A program made the translations under genes and the position numbers. This document shows positions 1 to 8,225 of a stretch of DNA of 57,934 nucleotides, one piece after another; the first letter of the stretch is position 1, and the number at the start of each line of letters is the position of its first letter. The notes under the pieces are model-generated. The model was not told the DNA's origin and did no database searches. It was given only the letters and a program-made list of their open reading frames with translations. The stretch comes from SAR324 cluster bacterium (lineage in GTDB: Bacteria > SAR324 > NAC60-12), in the NCBI GenBank assembly GCA_015231885.1, contig JADGAT010000003.1, positions 1-57,934 on the forward strand. The letters run 5' to 3'.

Positions 1-171
1 GAATTATTAGAAGAAAAGCTCAAAAAATTTGGAAATTCTGGTTTTTATTTGTTTATTCCAAATATATTTCCTATTGCCAATAAAAATATGTTCCAGGAAT
101 TCAACAGAAGCTTAATAGCTGAATCCTCAGATGGTATTTTATTTAAATTTAAGAATGATTTTTTGAAATAA
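1..171 (+). CDS. C-terminal end of an unidentified protein (partial)
   Basis: An open frame runs from the first base to a TAA at 169-171, giving the last 56 residues of a protein that begins outside the window. The tail mixes charged and hydrophobic residues, ends FKFKNDFLK, and shows no recognisable motif or membrane segment. The next gene begins 50 bases downstream on the same strand, so this could be the upstream member of the glycosyltransferase cluster. The function cannot be assigned from this fragment. Confidence 0.6.
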   Translation, partial: ELLEEKLKKFGNSGFYLFIPNIFPIANKNMFQEFNRSLIAESSDGILFKFKNDFLK

Positions 172-221
172 CTCCCGAATCAATCAATCAAGACTATGAA
201 ATGAATTTTTAGCAAGAGAAA

Positions 222-1841
222 ATGAGACTTATATCAAAACATTCACAAAAGATTATCAGCTTGTTTTTCATGCTCAGTATTGTCGGGATCATTGCTTCCA
301 TTCCATTACTTCGTGGAATACATGCTCCCTTTACGGATGTCTCTGATAATGATGAGGTGATGCTGGGGCAGGCACTCCTTTTCAATGCAGGCTTACCTCA
401 GACTTATTTTGATCATACCGCCTACACTTTCAGTCTCTTGCTTTCTTTCTGGCTAAAATTTGCTTATTGGATCAGCGCCATACCACTTGTTGACATGCAC
501 CAATTGCTGCTTTCAACAGGGCCTTTTGGAAGTCTGTTTGCTCCACTGGTCTATTCGGGACGTATTTTCATAATAATACTGGCTATTGTTTTTGTCATTA
601 GTTTTACTGGAGGCTTATTTTTATTGACCAAGGATAAAATATTATCTTGTGCTCTAGGCCTGTTGTTGGCCACAACACAAGGGATTGCGATCCATTCTTT
701 GGTGATTCGAGCAGAATTGTTATCTGCTTATTTTTTTATGTTGGCTGTGTTTTCTTTGCTGCTGGCGCTGCAAAGTCCGATAAAAAAACAAATTTTTTTC
801 ATTTTTATGTGCGGTATTTTCTCTTATCTGGCTCTGTTGACAAAAGTACAAATAGTGATTGGTATTTTTTCTTTGCCATTTTTGGCACTCGTGTTTGGAA
901 AACCAAAAGCACCGCATCAACTCATGATAGAACGCCTGAATGCAGATTTTAATAGGATCAGCGAGGTTTCCTGCATTATTTTGTTTACAATCGTTACCTT
1001 TCCCCTTCTGGTACAATCTACCCTGTTGCTGACGACTTACCGGGTTAGCTGGTATCATTATTTCATTGTTTTGTATTTCCTGATTTTTGGTCTCATCGTG
1101 AAACGGTTTTTTCTCAAATCTATTTTAAACACGGTTACATTATTTTCAGCTCTTTTTGCTGGCATTGGTGCAGGATTTTATTTTAATTTTTTCAATTATA
1201 ATCCCAGGAACCACAAAATTTTGATGTACTTTGTCGAGCATGGAAGGAGCTTCATTCAAGAGCGTGATAATCCCCGCTATGTCAGCGGGTTATTCGAAAA
1301 TTTGGTGAATACGCTTTACAACAAACTGCCGTTTATCTCAGATGTGAACAAATACGCGTTTTCTTTTATTTATTTGCTGTTAGTGATCTTTTGTATTGTG
1401 ATGCTCTATAAAAAAAACATCCTAATTGTTTTGAAAGTCTTGTCCCTCATAGGGCTGAGTTTGTTTTTAGAAATGGTTTTTCGCTTGAGGTCTTATGCCA
1501 GTTTTTATTTCATTTATACCGATTTTCTGCTCATCTTGGGTGTCGCCATTGCCTGGCAGTCAGTTATGAAAAGTCAGGCAGGGAAGAGTGATAAGCATTT
1601 CATCGGTATTTGCCTGGCGGTCTTGATCATGGGGTGCTTCAATTGGAGAGAAAGCTATTATAACTTAAAATATAATACGTTCAATGGACTGACTATTAGG
1701 CAGCCTCCCAATAATTTTTGTCACATGTCTTATTACAATCCTCCATTAGGCAAATTTATCAATTATAAGCAATATAGTGGGAAAGAGGACTTGGGCATTT
1801 GCGAGAAATTTATTTTACGGACAAAAAATGAGCTATTGTGA
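222..1841 (+). CDS. Polytopic membrane glycosyltransferase, GT-C type
   Basis: A 539-residue protein with about ten or more hydrophobic segments. After the first membrane helix (about residues 11-31) a short loop carries D42, D44 and E45. That acidic first-loop pattern is typical of GT-C enzymes such as the ArnT/PMT (GT39) group, which move a sugar from a polyprenyl-phosphate carrier to an acceptor on the periplasmic side. The family call is inferred from topology and this motif; substrate and acceptor are unknown. ATG at 222 follows an AAGAG-like ribosome site. A similar enzyme lies at 3186-4562 with one membrane protein between them, suggesting a small surface-glycan or protein-glycosylation cluster. 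Confidence 0.6.
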   Translation: MRLISKHSQKIISLFFMLSIVGIIASIPLLRGIHAPFTDVSDNDEVMLGQALLFNAGLPQTYFDHTAYTFSLLLSFWLKFAYWISAIPLVDMHQLLLSTGPFGSLFAPLVYSGRIFIIILAIVFVISFTGGLFLLTKDKILSCALGLLLATTQGIAIHSLVIRAELLSAYFFMLAVFSLLLALQSPIKKQIFFIFMCGIFSYLALLTKVQIVIGIFSLPFLALVFGKPKAPHQLMIERLNADFNRISEVSCIILFTIVTFPLLVQSTLLLTTYRVSWYHYFIVLYFLIFGLIVKRFFLKSILNTVTLFSALFAGIGAGFYFNFFNYNPRNHKILMYFVEHGRSFIQERDNPRYVSGLFENLVNTLYNKLPFISDVNKYAFSFIYLLLVIFCIVMLYKKNILIVLKVLSLIGLSLFLEMVFRLRSYASFYFIYTDFLLILGVAIAWQSVMKSQAGKSDKHFIGICLAVLIMGCFNWRESYYNLKYNTFNGLTIRQPPNNFCHMSYYNPPLGKFINYKQYSGKEDLGICEKFILRTKNELL

Positions 1842-1886
1842 GTAGATCCTGATTTGGTTTTCATAATTTTACAATATGGAATTATC

Positions 1887-3146
1887 ATGTGTTCCAGCAA
1901 TTCTGATCCATCCAATGCGATTTTTAATTTTCTTCAGTACAATTTAGAAAGTTGTGCAGAAGCTCGCAGTGATTTTGAGTTATTTCTCAACCAACATGAG
2001 AACTTCTCTCCTGCTGAAGCATTGGAAACCTTTTCCAACTCTCTGAACTCCTTCAAAAACTGTTTAGGAAATCTATCGAATAACCCCCTTGATGCCAGAG
2101 TACAGTCTAGGATTCATCGCTTTGTTAAAAAAGGCCATGTGTGGTTTAAAAACACTTCTTTGGAGTTGTTGCTTCCCGCTTCCGAATCAATCCCTATACC
2201 ATTGCTTCATCATTATGTGGTTTATTGTGATTTATTGATCCAATTAAAAAAACTACTGAATTTTCTGGTAATTCATTGTATGCGTACCCAACCAACAGAT
2301 TTGAATTGGTATGCGCTACAACAAATCCATCCTGTATCAGCCCGATGGTTCTCTTTCTACACTCTCTGGAATAAAAGACGAGTTCTTACTGCCTCACTTG
2401 GTATGCTATGCTTGATATTCATTTATGTTTTTCAATATCTATGGATACCTCGTGCCATTGATGGATTTCTGGTCACTTATCCCAATAGAGAATTTCCAGA
2501 CCCTCATCCTGCAGATCCTTTTATTTCTACCAGAGCAACTGCTGCCTTTCAGATTATAGAGGCAAACACATTTCAAAAAATCATGTTGAGCCTCCCACAT
2601 GCCTTGAATCTTGACAGGCTGTCGATTATCCTCGATCCAAGGCCAGGAAGTTTGATTCAAGTGGAAGAAATCAATTTTGTGGGAATACAAAGACAACTTT
2701 TATATACTTTTCATGTGAATCCTCTTCAGGACTTCTGGGACTATCACAACCTGCAAGTCATGGAAGGCTACCACATACACCAACAGGGTCTTGACATCCT
2801 GAAAGCTTTGAAAACAAACAGAAACCTGCAACAAAAACTCAATGAAATTCTGGGATATGAGCAGTCATTTGAGTTTGACACATCGTTGGTCAACGATCTG
2901 GAAAATTTTAAAGGAAAGACCTTCGCAAGCAAAGAAAAATTTAATGATGCACTCAAAACAATTGACCCTATTCCAGGCTGGCAACAACGAGGAATCATAC
3001 GTAAGATATTTGAAGTTCCAACTTATCGAAAATTAGGATTTTCAGATAGAATGGTGCTGGTATCTCCTCCTGTTCATGTGAATCAAGTCAAACAAATCCA
3101 CATCCATTTAAGATTGAGCCGGCCTTTTGCGCCTGGAAACAATTGA
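1887..3146 (+). CDS. Single-pass membrane protein of unknown function
   Basis: A 419-residue protein with one clear transmembrane helix at about residues 166-186, flanked by Lys/Arg on the N-terminal side. This predicts a cytoplasmic helical N-terminal half and a periplasmic C-terminal half of about 230 residues. No signal peptide or known motif was recognised. The frame is open upstream to a TTG at 1854, but ATG at 1887 is preferred because the extra residues are an unlikely hydrophobic leader. It lies between two GT-C-type enzymes with short gaps (45 and 39 bases), so a role in the same glycan process is possible but not shown. Confidence 0.55.
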   Translation: MCSSNSDPSNAIFNFLQYNLESCAEARSDFELFLNQHENFSPAEALETFSNSLNSFKNCLGNLSNNPLDARVQSRIHRFVKKGHVWFKNTSLELLLPASESIPIPLLHHYVVYCDLLIQLKKLLNFLVIHCMRTQPTDLNWYALQQIHPVSARWFSFYTLWNKRRVLTASLGMLCLIFIYVFQYLWIPRAIDGFLVTYPNREFPDPHPADPFISTRATAAFQIIEANTFQKIMLSLPHALNLDRLSIILDPRPGSLIQVEEINFVGIQRQLLYTFHVNPLQDFWDYHNLQVMEGYHIHQQGLDILKALKTNRNLQQKLNEILGYEQSFEFDTSLVNDLENFKGKTFASKEKFNDALKTIDPIPGWQQRGIIRKIFEVPTYRKLGFSDRMVLVSPPVHVNQVKQIHIHLRLSRPFAPGNN

Positions 3147-3185
3147 ACTAAACTTATAAAATTGCGCAAATAATATAGGAACTAG

Positions 3186-4562
3186 ATGAATGTATCCCGG
3201 GTTTATAATCAAAAGAATAAGGTAAGCCTGTTTTTGTTTATCATGGGAATCAGTTTTTTACTTCTTCTTGAATCATGGGCGAAGCCTTATCTGCTTGATG
3301 GCTTGTATTTTCAGAAGTGGACGTCAGATGAAATGATGCAAACCTTACCTGTCAAATCTCTTTTGGAATTTCCTATACGCTCTCTCTGGTATCTTCACAA
3401 ACAACCTCCTGGATTGGATCTTGTGCGAGGAGTAGTAGTACAGTTGGTTGGTTTGATGAAACCAGATAATTTGCTTAGAGCAGTCGATGCTTTTTTGTAT
3501 AAGGTTTGGATGGTGTTTGGTGCTTTGCAGATAGTTTTAATTTACAGATGGCTGCTGTTACTTTGCGGGAGGTGCAGTGCTGTTTTGTTCAGCTTATTTT
3601 GGATGGTTCACCCTGCACTTATCTATTACATCACCTTGCTTGACGGTACTATGTTGAGCTCACTGCTCACCTCATGGTTTTTCTATGAACTATGGCGTAC
3701 TCAAAGCATGAAATGGCAGATTGGAAGCATGACGACCAATGCGATTCGATTGGGTATAGCCGTGGGTATGCTTATGCTGACAAGAACAATTTTTCAATGG
3801 TTTTTTCTACCAATATTGTTGTTTTCACTCCTTCTGATGAAGCTGAATCGTCGTCAAATTTTTGTTTTTTTAGCAACGGCTAGTATCATCCTTGGCCCTT
3901 ATTTTCTGAAACAAAAATTAGTTTTTGGAATTCTTTCTTCAGCTACATTTGGTGGCTATCACTTATGCGGCATAATCTGGTACAAACCTTCGGATGCAGA
4001 ACTTATTGAAACGGGAAAATCCATTCGATATTCCTATCCAAACGATACTCGCCTATTACCATGGGATACGTATAATACGGAAAAGCAATATCGTGACAAT
4101 TTAGTTTACAATAAAATTTGTAAGGAACAAATTATGGATCACCCCTATGAGACAATGCTTGCTATCAAACGTTCGATTTTAGTAAGCTTCGAGAAGTTTC
4201 TTAAGCCGTCCTCTCAATACCGAGATCACGCTTTGGTTCCAAGGCTTTCCTGGAGAGTCATTCACGATTCGATGTTTTCTCATTTGAGTTTGATTCTGAT
4301 TGGGCTGTCAGCCGTCGTTATATGGTTGTTAAAAGTATGTCGTTTACGCAGGAATATTCTCCAAAACATGATAAATGGATTTGCCCTGAGCCTCCCCTTT
4401 TTCTATGCAGTCGCAATTATCATGCTGGCTAATCGATATGAATGGGTTGAAAGTGACCGCTTAAAGTTTATTATCGAGCCCGTGTTTTACTGCTTCATCG
4501 TGACTCAATTTCATACACTCTTCAAATGGTTGTTAAACTTCCGGCCTAAAGTAGGGCTCTGA
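3186..4562 (+). CDS. Polytopic membrane glycosyltransferase, GT39-like
   Basis: A 458-residue protein with many hydrophobic helices. The first periplasmic loop has D38 and an SDE triplet (47-49), followed by HKQPPGLD at 71-78. The His-x-x-Pro-Pro stretch after an acidic loop is common in GT39/PMT_2-type enzymes, which use polyprenyl-phosphate sugars. The start at 3186 has an AGGAA ribosome site seven bases upstream. It appears to be the last gene of the cluster that starts at 222; a 286-base gap follows before the next gene. Sugar and acceptor are unknown. Confidence 0.6.
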   Translation: MNVSRVYNQKNKVSLFLFIMGISFLLLLESWAKPYLLDGLYFQKWTSDEMMQTLPVKSLLEFPIRSLWYLHKQPPGLDLVRGVVVQLVGLMKPDNLLRAVDAFLYKVWMVFGALQIVLIYRWLLLLCGRCSAVLFSLFWMVHPALIYYITLLDGTMLSSLLTSWFFYELWRTQSMKWQIGSMTTNAIRLGIAVGMLMLTRTIFQWFFLPILLFSLLLMKLNRRQIFVFLATASIILGPYFLKQKLVFGILSSATFGGYHLCGIIWYKPSDAELIETGKSIRYSYPNDTRLLPWDTYNTEKQYRDNLVYNKICKEQIMDHPYETMLAIKRSILVSFEKFLKPSSQYRDHALVPRLSWRVIHDSMFSHLSLILIGLSAVVIWLLKVCRLRRNILQNMINGFALSLPFFYAVAIIMLANRYEWVESDRLKFIIEPVFYCFIVTQFHTLFKWLLNFRPKVGL

Positions 4563-4848
4563 TGTGAATACAGGCTGATTGAATCTCCAAACGAGGCGTG
4601 TGCCATTTGTCCGAAAAATGAATGGTATAGATATTGATTACCATACTTGATCCATTGGCTGTTTCTGTTCTATGGCTTCTAGAAAACAGTTTCAAAATCA
4701 ACACAGTTACGATCCGTATGAACCAAATACTTTTTTTCTCCTCCATAGTTCTAAGTAGATTTCATTCTTTTATTTTTACTATCAAGGAATGGTATCATGA
4801 GCAGAAATGAAGATATCTAGAGAGAAATTACCTAGGGTCCCTTGAAAA

Positions 4849-5991
4849 ATGAAAACTTTCTCCAAGTATGTGGATAGGATCAGTATCCTCCTGTTTTTAA
4901 TTCTCTTCGTATTAGGATGTGCAGAAGATCCAGACATCTATTTACGTGCAATTCCCAGTGATAGTGTATCACCAGGGGAAACAATCACTGTGACGGTGAA
5001 TGGGGCCTCGGATAGTGAACTCAGATGGTACGAAGATCGCTCTCGACAATACCGTTGCAACCATCAAACACGATGTGATTTTCTTAGTGATCGGACAAAA
5101 GAAATGCATGTGTACGTGACGTCTGTCCCAGAAAACCAGCGGGGAGGAATATTAGAAGAAATCTCTGGAGGGATCAGTTGGCTGTGGAGTGGAAATCCTA
5201 AGAACGTTCAGGAAAAAATTACACTGAATTGGGTTGAGGAAGAAACAGTGACGGTCACCAGCACAACCACGACGACGATGGCTTTCCACACACAAGCAGT
5301 TGATTTTGATGGAAGCAGTGAATATTTGATGAATGCCACTTCTCAGAGCATTGGAATCTCCAATGAATGGACCATTTCAATATGGCTGCAAGCAGACTCT
5401 TTCAACGATACCGCACGAATTTTGGAAATTCGCAATGGAACAACAGACTTGGACAATTGGATAGCCATTATGTCAAGCAGTGGAAAGTTAAGGACTGTTA
5501 TCAAAGATAGTTTTGCCTTTGATATTAAAAACTATATTGGCAACACCACACTAGGCTCGAATACTGCTCACATTGTCGTAACATGGGATGGAACCAACCT
5601 AAAAATGTATCAAAACAGCATAGAAGACACTCCCTATACCAAGAATAGTGACAGTTCCAGTACCATGGTTGACAGCAACCGGCAAATCCTGGTAGGGCAA
5701 GAGTTTACTTTTGATCCCAGTCGGTACTTTGATGGTAAAATTCATTCTATTGCCATGTGGAACTCCGCTTTGAGTGGTTCAGCAATAACCAGCATCTATG
5801 ATTCCGGTGGTGGATATCTGCTGGATTTGAGAGAAAGCTATCAAAACTACACAAAAACCGTAAATTTAGCACACTATTGGCCCCTGGGAAAAACCAGCAC
5901 AGACATTGGAAAAGACTACGTTTCCAGCGGAATCATTGATATAGATACCGATGCAATCAATATCAATTCCTCTGACATTGTTAATTTTTAA
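4849..5991 (+). CDS. LamG-domain lipoprotein
   Basis: A 380-residue predicted lipoprotein. A hydrophobic signal segment ends in VLGC with Cys24 as the lipidation site. A short beta-rich region follows, then a Thr-rich linker near residue 140, then a LamG/concanavalin-type module over roughly residues 145-345. This module contains the usual FDG, WTISIWLQ and GxxLKMYQNS-type strands. Such modules bind carbohydrate or mediate surface contacts. The protein is expected at the outer membrane, possibly facing outward. Its end overlaps the end of the convergent aldolase gene by four bases. The ligand is unknown. Confidence 0.7.
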   Translation: MKTFSKYVDRISILLFLILFVLGCAEDPDIYLRAIPSDSVSPGETITVTVNGASDSELRWYEDRSRQYRCNHQTRCDFLSDRTKEMHVYVTSVPENQRGGILEEISGGISWLWSGNPKNVQEKITLNWVEEETVTVTSTTTTTMAFHTQAVDFDGSSEYLMNATSQSIGISNEWTISIWLQADSFNDTARILEIRNGTTDLDNWIAIMSSSGKLRTVIKDSFAFDIKNYIGNTTLGSNTAHIVVTWDGTNLKMYQNSIEDTPYTKNSDSSSTMVDSNRQILVGQEFTFDPSRYFDGKIHSIAMWNSALSGSAITSIYDSGGGYLLDLRESYQNYTKTVNLAHYWPLGKTSTDIGKDYVSSGIIDIDTDAININSSDIVNF

Positions 5992-7955
5992 ACAGTCCGA
6001 TCACTTCCTCCATCAATAGTCACCTGTGCTCCTGTGGTCTTAGAAAAAATATCTCCTGCCATTGCACATGTCAGAGCGGCAACATCTTTAGAAGAGATTT
6101 CGACTTTGAGTAAGTTGTTCTTTTTGTATTCTTCGACACTCATCCCATAATGCTTTGCACGATTTGTCAACACTTCATCAGTCCAGATTGCTGTATCAAA
6201 AACAGCATGGGGGTGCAGCATATTCACACGAATTCCATCACCTCCCAACTCCAGTGCCGCCACACGAGCGAGCTGTGTTAATCCGGCTTTTGAAACAGAA
6301 TAGGCTGCTGCTCCAGGTCCGGGAGCAGGCACATTTTTTGAGGCAATGATCACAATACTCGGATCAATCCCTAATTTCAAATAGGGAGTACATGCCTGCA
6401 GTAAGCGCTGATGGCTGGTGAGGTTGATCTCAATGCAGCGGTTCCAAATTTCTGCATCTATTTCTTCAATTTTTTGTCCTTTTGGAAAAATACCGGCATT
6501 ACTGACCAGAATATCCAATCCTCCAAAATGCTGAATGACGCTTTTAACAGCAGCTTCCATCTCTGCTTGGTTGGTAAGGTCACATGCAATTCCAATTTGA
6601 TCTGGCTGATTAAAAATTTCCTTAATTGCTGGATTAATGTCCAATGCCACTATTGCAGCTCCTTGGGCATGCAACATTTCGGCACATGCTTTACCTATTC
6701 CACTAGCAGCTCCACTGATCAATACGCTTTTTCCCTCAAAGGGCAATTGTTTGTTACCTCCAAGCTTTGCTTGTTCCAATTCCCAGTACTCTACCTCAAA
6801 AATCTCTTTTTCTGTCAAAGGTTTCCATCCTCCCAGCGCTTCTCCCCGTTGGATGGCAATAACTGTATTATTTGCGATTTTGGAGATAATGCTGGTTTCC
6901 TGGATATTTTCTCCAAATGCAATGGTACCATGCTTAGGCCAAATTGCCCAACGGGGAGCCAGGTCGACACAAGTTAAAGAACCGTCATCATAACGCTGAA
7001 AATAGTTTTGATAAGCAAAAGCATACTGTTGAATTGCATCGATGAAGTCGCCTTCCAGGATTAGAGGAAAAGGCTTAGTTCGAATAGTATGATTGGGAGT
7101 AATGGGGCCTCTTGTGGCAATGTCTTTCATTTCTGAAAGGTTTGTAAAACCACATGCTTCGGGACTGTTATCCAGTTTTGCGAGCACCGATTGCCCTCGA
7201 ACCTGAGAAACTTCTTTTCTCAGCCGAGCTAATGTGATCAAATCTTCATGGGCATCTCCTTTTGTGACCACATCCCATACTCCCTGCTTGAAAAAGTATG
7301 CTTCTGCCTGAGAAACCATATAAATCATCTGCTCATAGCTTTCTCGAGCATCGTTATGAAATGTAAAAAGACCATGATTCATCAAAACCATACCCTTGAT
7401 TTTTGTCCAGTCTACCCCATGTGTCATTTCGTAGATTTTTTTGGCTAAAAGGAATCCAGGCATCACATAGGGAACAATCATGATTTGGTCCCCATAAATC
7501 TCCCGTATTCTTTCTTCTCCATCTTCTGTATTGGTTAGGGTGAGGACGGTATCGGCATGAGTATGATCTACATATTGAAAAGGAATAATTGCGTGTAGGA
7601 TGGCCTCTACGGAAGGATTGGGGGCGTATGGATTGGTCATAGCGGTTCTTTGTGCATTTACCATTTCGAAATCTGTTAATGTTTCCAGTTCTGCCATACG
7701 CAAGAGAAGGTCTAATTTCACAGGTGCAAATCCTTTTGCCTCGATTGTCGCAAGATCCCAACCACTGCCTTTGACATAAAGCACTTTCTCTGTTTCTCCG
7801 AAGACATTTTGCGCTACTGTTTTGACTGAGGTGTTGCCTCCTCCATGAGAAACCAGGGCTGATTCTTGTCCTAATAACCGGGAAGTATATACCCTCAGTT
7901 GGAGCGGGTCACTGAGATAAGCTTTGGCTTCATGATCATTCCAACGACTTTCCAT
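5988..7955 (-). CDS. Bifunctional class II aldolase / short-chain dehydrogenase (rhamnulose-1-phosphate aldolase type)
   Basis: A 655-residue fusion enzyme. The N-terminal half is a class II aldolase: HGGGNTS at 37-43 for phosphate binding, HTHAD at 131-135 and H194 as zinc ligands. The C-terminal part, from about 405, is a short-chain dehydrogenase with the SGAASGIG nucleotide loop (414-421), NAG (486-488), S539 and the YSVSK catalytic pair Y552/K556. This architecture matches the rhamnulose-1-phosphate aldolase/alcohol dehydrogenase family, which cleaves rhamnulose-1-phosphate and oxidises or reduces the lactaldehyde. It is slightly shorter than I recall for the family. ATG at 7955 has an AAAGGA site. 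No rhamnose kinase, isomerase or transporter lies nearby, so the true sugar could differ. Confidence 0.85.
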   Translation of the reverse strand: MESRWNDHEAKAYLSDPLQLRVYTSRLLGQESALVSHGGGNTSVKTVAQNVFGETEKVLYVKGSGWDLATIEAKGFAPVKLDLLLRMAELETLTDFEMVNAQRTAMTNPYAPNPSVEAILHAIIPFQYVDHTHADTVLTLTNTEDGEERIREIYGDQIMIVPYVMPGFLLAKKIYEMTHGVDWTKIKGMVLMNHGLFTFHNDARESYEQMIYMVSQAEAYFFKQGVWDVVTKGDAHEDLITLARLRKEVSQVRGQSVLAKLDNSPEACGFTNLSEMKDIATRGPITPNHTIRTKPFPLILEGDFIDAIQQYAFAYQNYFQRYDDGSLTCVDLAPRWAIWPKHGTIAFGENIQETSIISKIANNTVIAIQRGEALGGWKPLTEKEIFEVEYWELEQAKLGGNKQLPFEGKSVLISGAASGIGKACAEMLHAQGAAIVALDINPAIKEIFNQPDQIGIACDLTNQAEMEAAVKSVIQHFGGLDILVSNAGIFPKGQKIEEIDAEIWNRCIEINLTSHQRLLQACTPYLKLGIDPSIVIIASKNVPAPGPGAAAYSVSKAGLTQLARVAALELGGDGIRVNMLHPHAVFDTAIWTDEVLTNRAKHYGMSVEEYKKNNLLKVEISSKDVAALTCAMAGDIFSKTTGAQVTIDGGSDRTV

Positions 7956-8136
7956 ACATATCCTTTCGATTTAGTGTAATTTTTACATTTTTCTTCATTA
8001 CGCCCTTCAATATGTGCCTGTTTTTTTATGCCCTGTAAACATGGGCAAGCACAGTAGAATAAAGGATCAGAAAAAATCAGACAAGTCCCATTAACAAGAT
8101 TAATATATTTTATGTGCAAAGTGTTATTTTTATGCT

Positions 8137-8168
8137 ATATTTAATTTATATTTAATTTATATTTAATA
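8137..8168. repeat. 11-bp AT-rich tandem repeat (about 2.8 copies)
   Basis: The unit ATATTTAATTT is repeated head to tail about 2.8 times in the divergent intergenic region (7956-8225) between the aldolase and the sensor kinase. The period is one helical turn. This may bend DNA or overlap promoter elements; no function is shown. The rest of this 270-base gap is AT-rich and holds no convincing gene. Confidence 0.6.
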
Positions 8169-8225
8169 TTTGAAAGAGTATAAATTTAAAGCAACCAACT
8201 TATTTTTATCAAAGCTCCTGGGAAA

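Noticed and set aside
4546..4746. A 66-codon minus-strand open frame after the second GT-C gene
   Set aside because: It overlaps the GT-C gene end, lacks a ribosome site, and its product has no recognisable features.
6411..6977. A 188-codon plus-strand open frame inside the aldolase/dehydrogenase gene
   Set aside because: It is antisense to a strongly supported enzyme, and its product has no recognisable domain or ribosome site.
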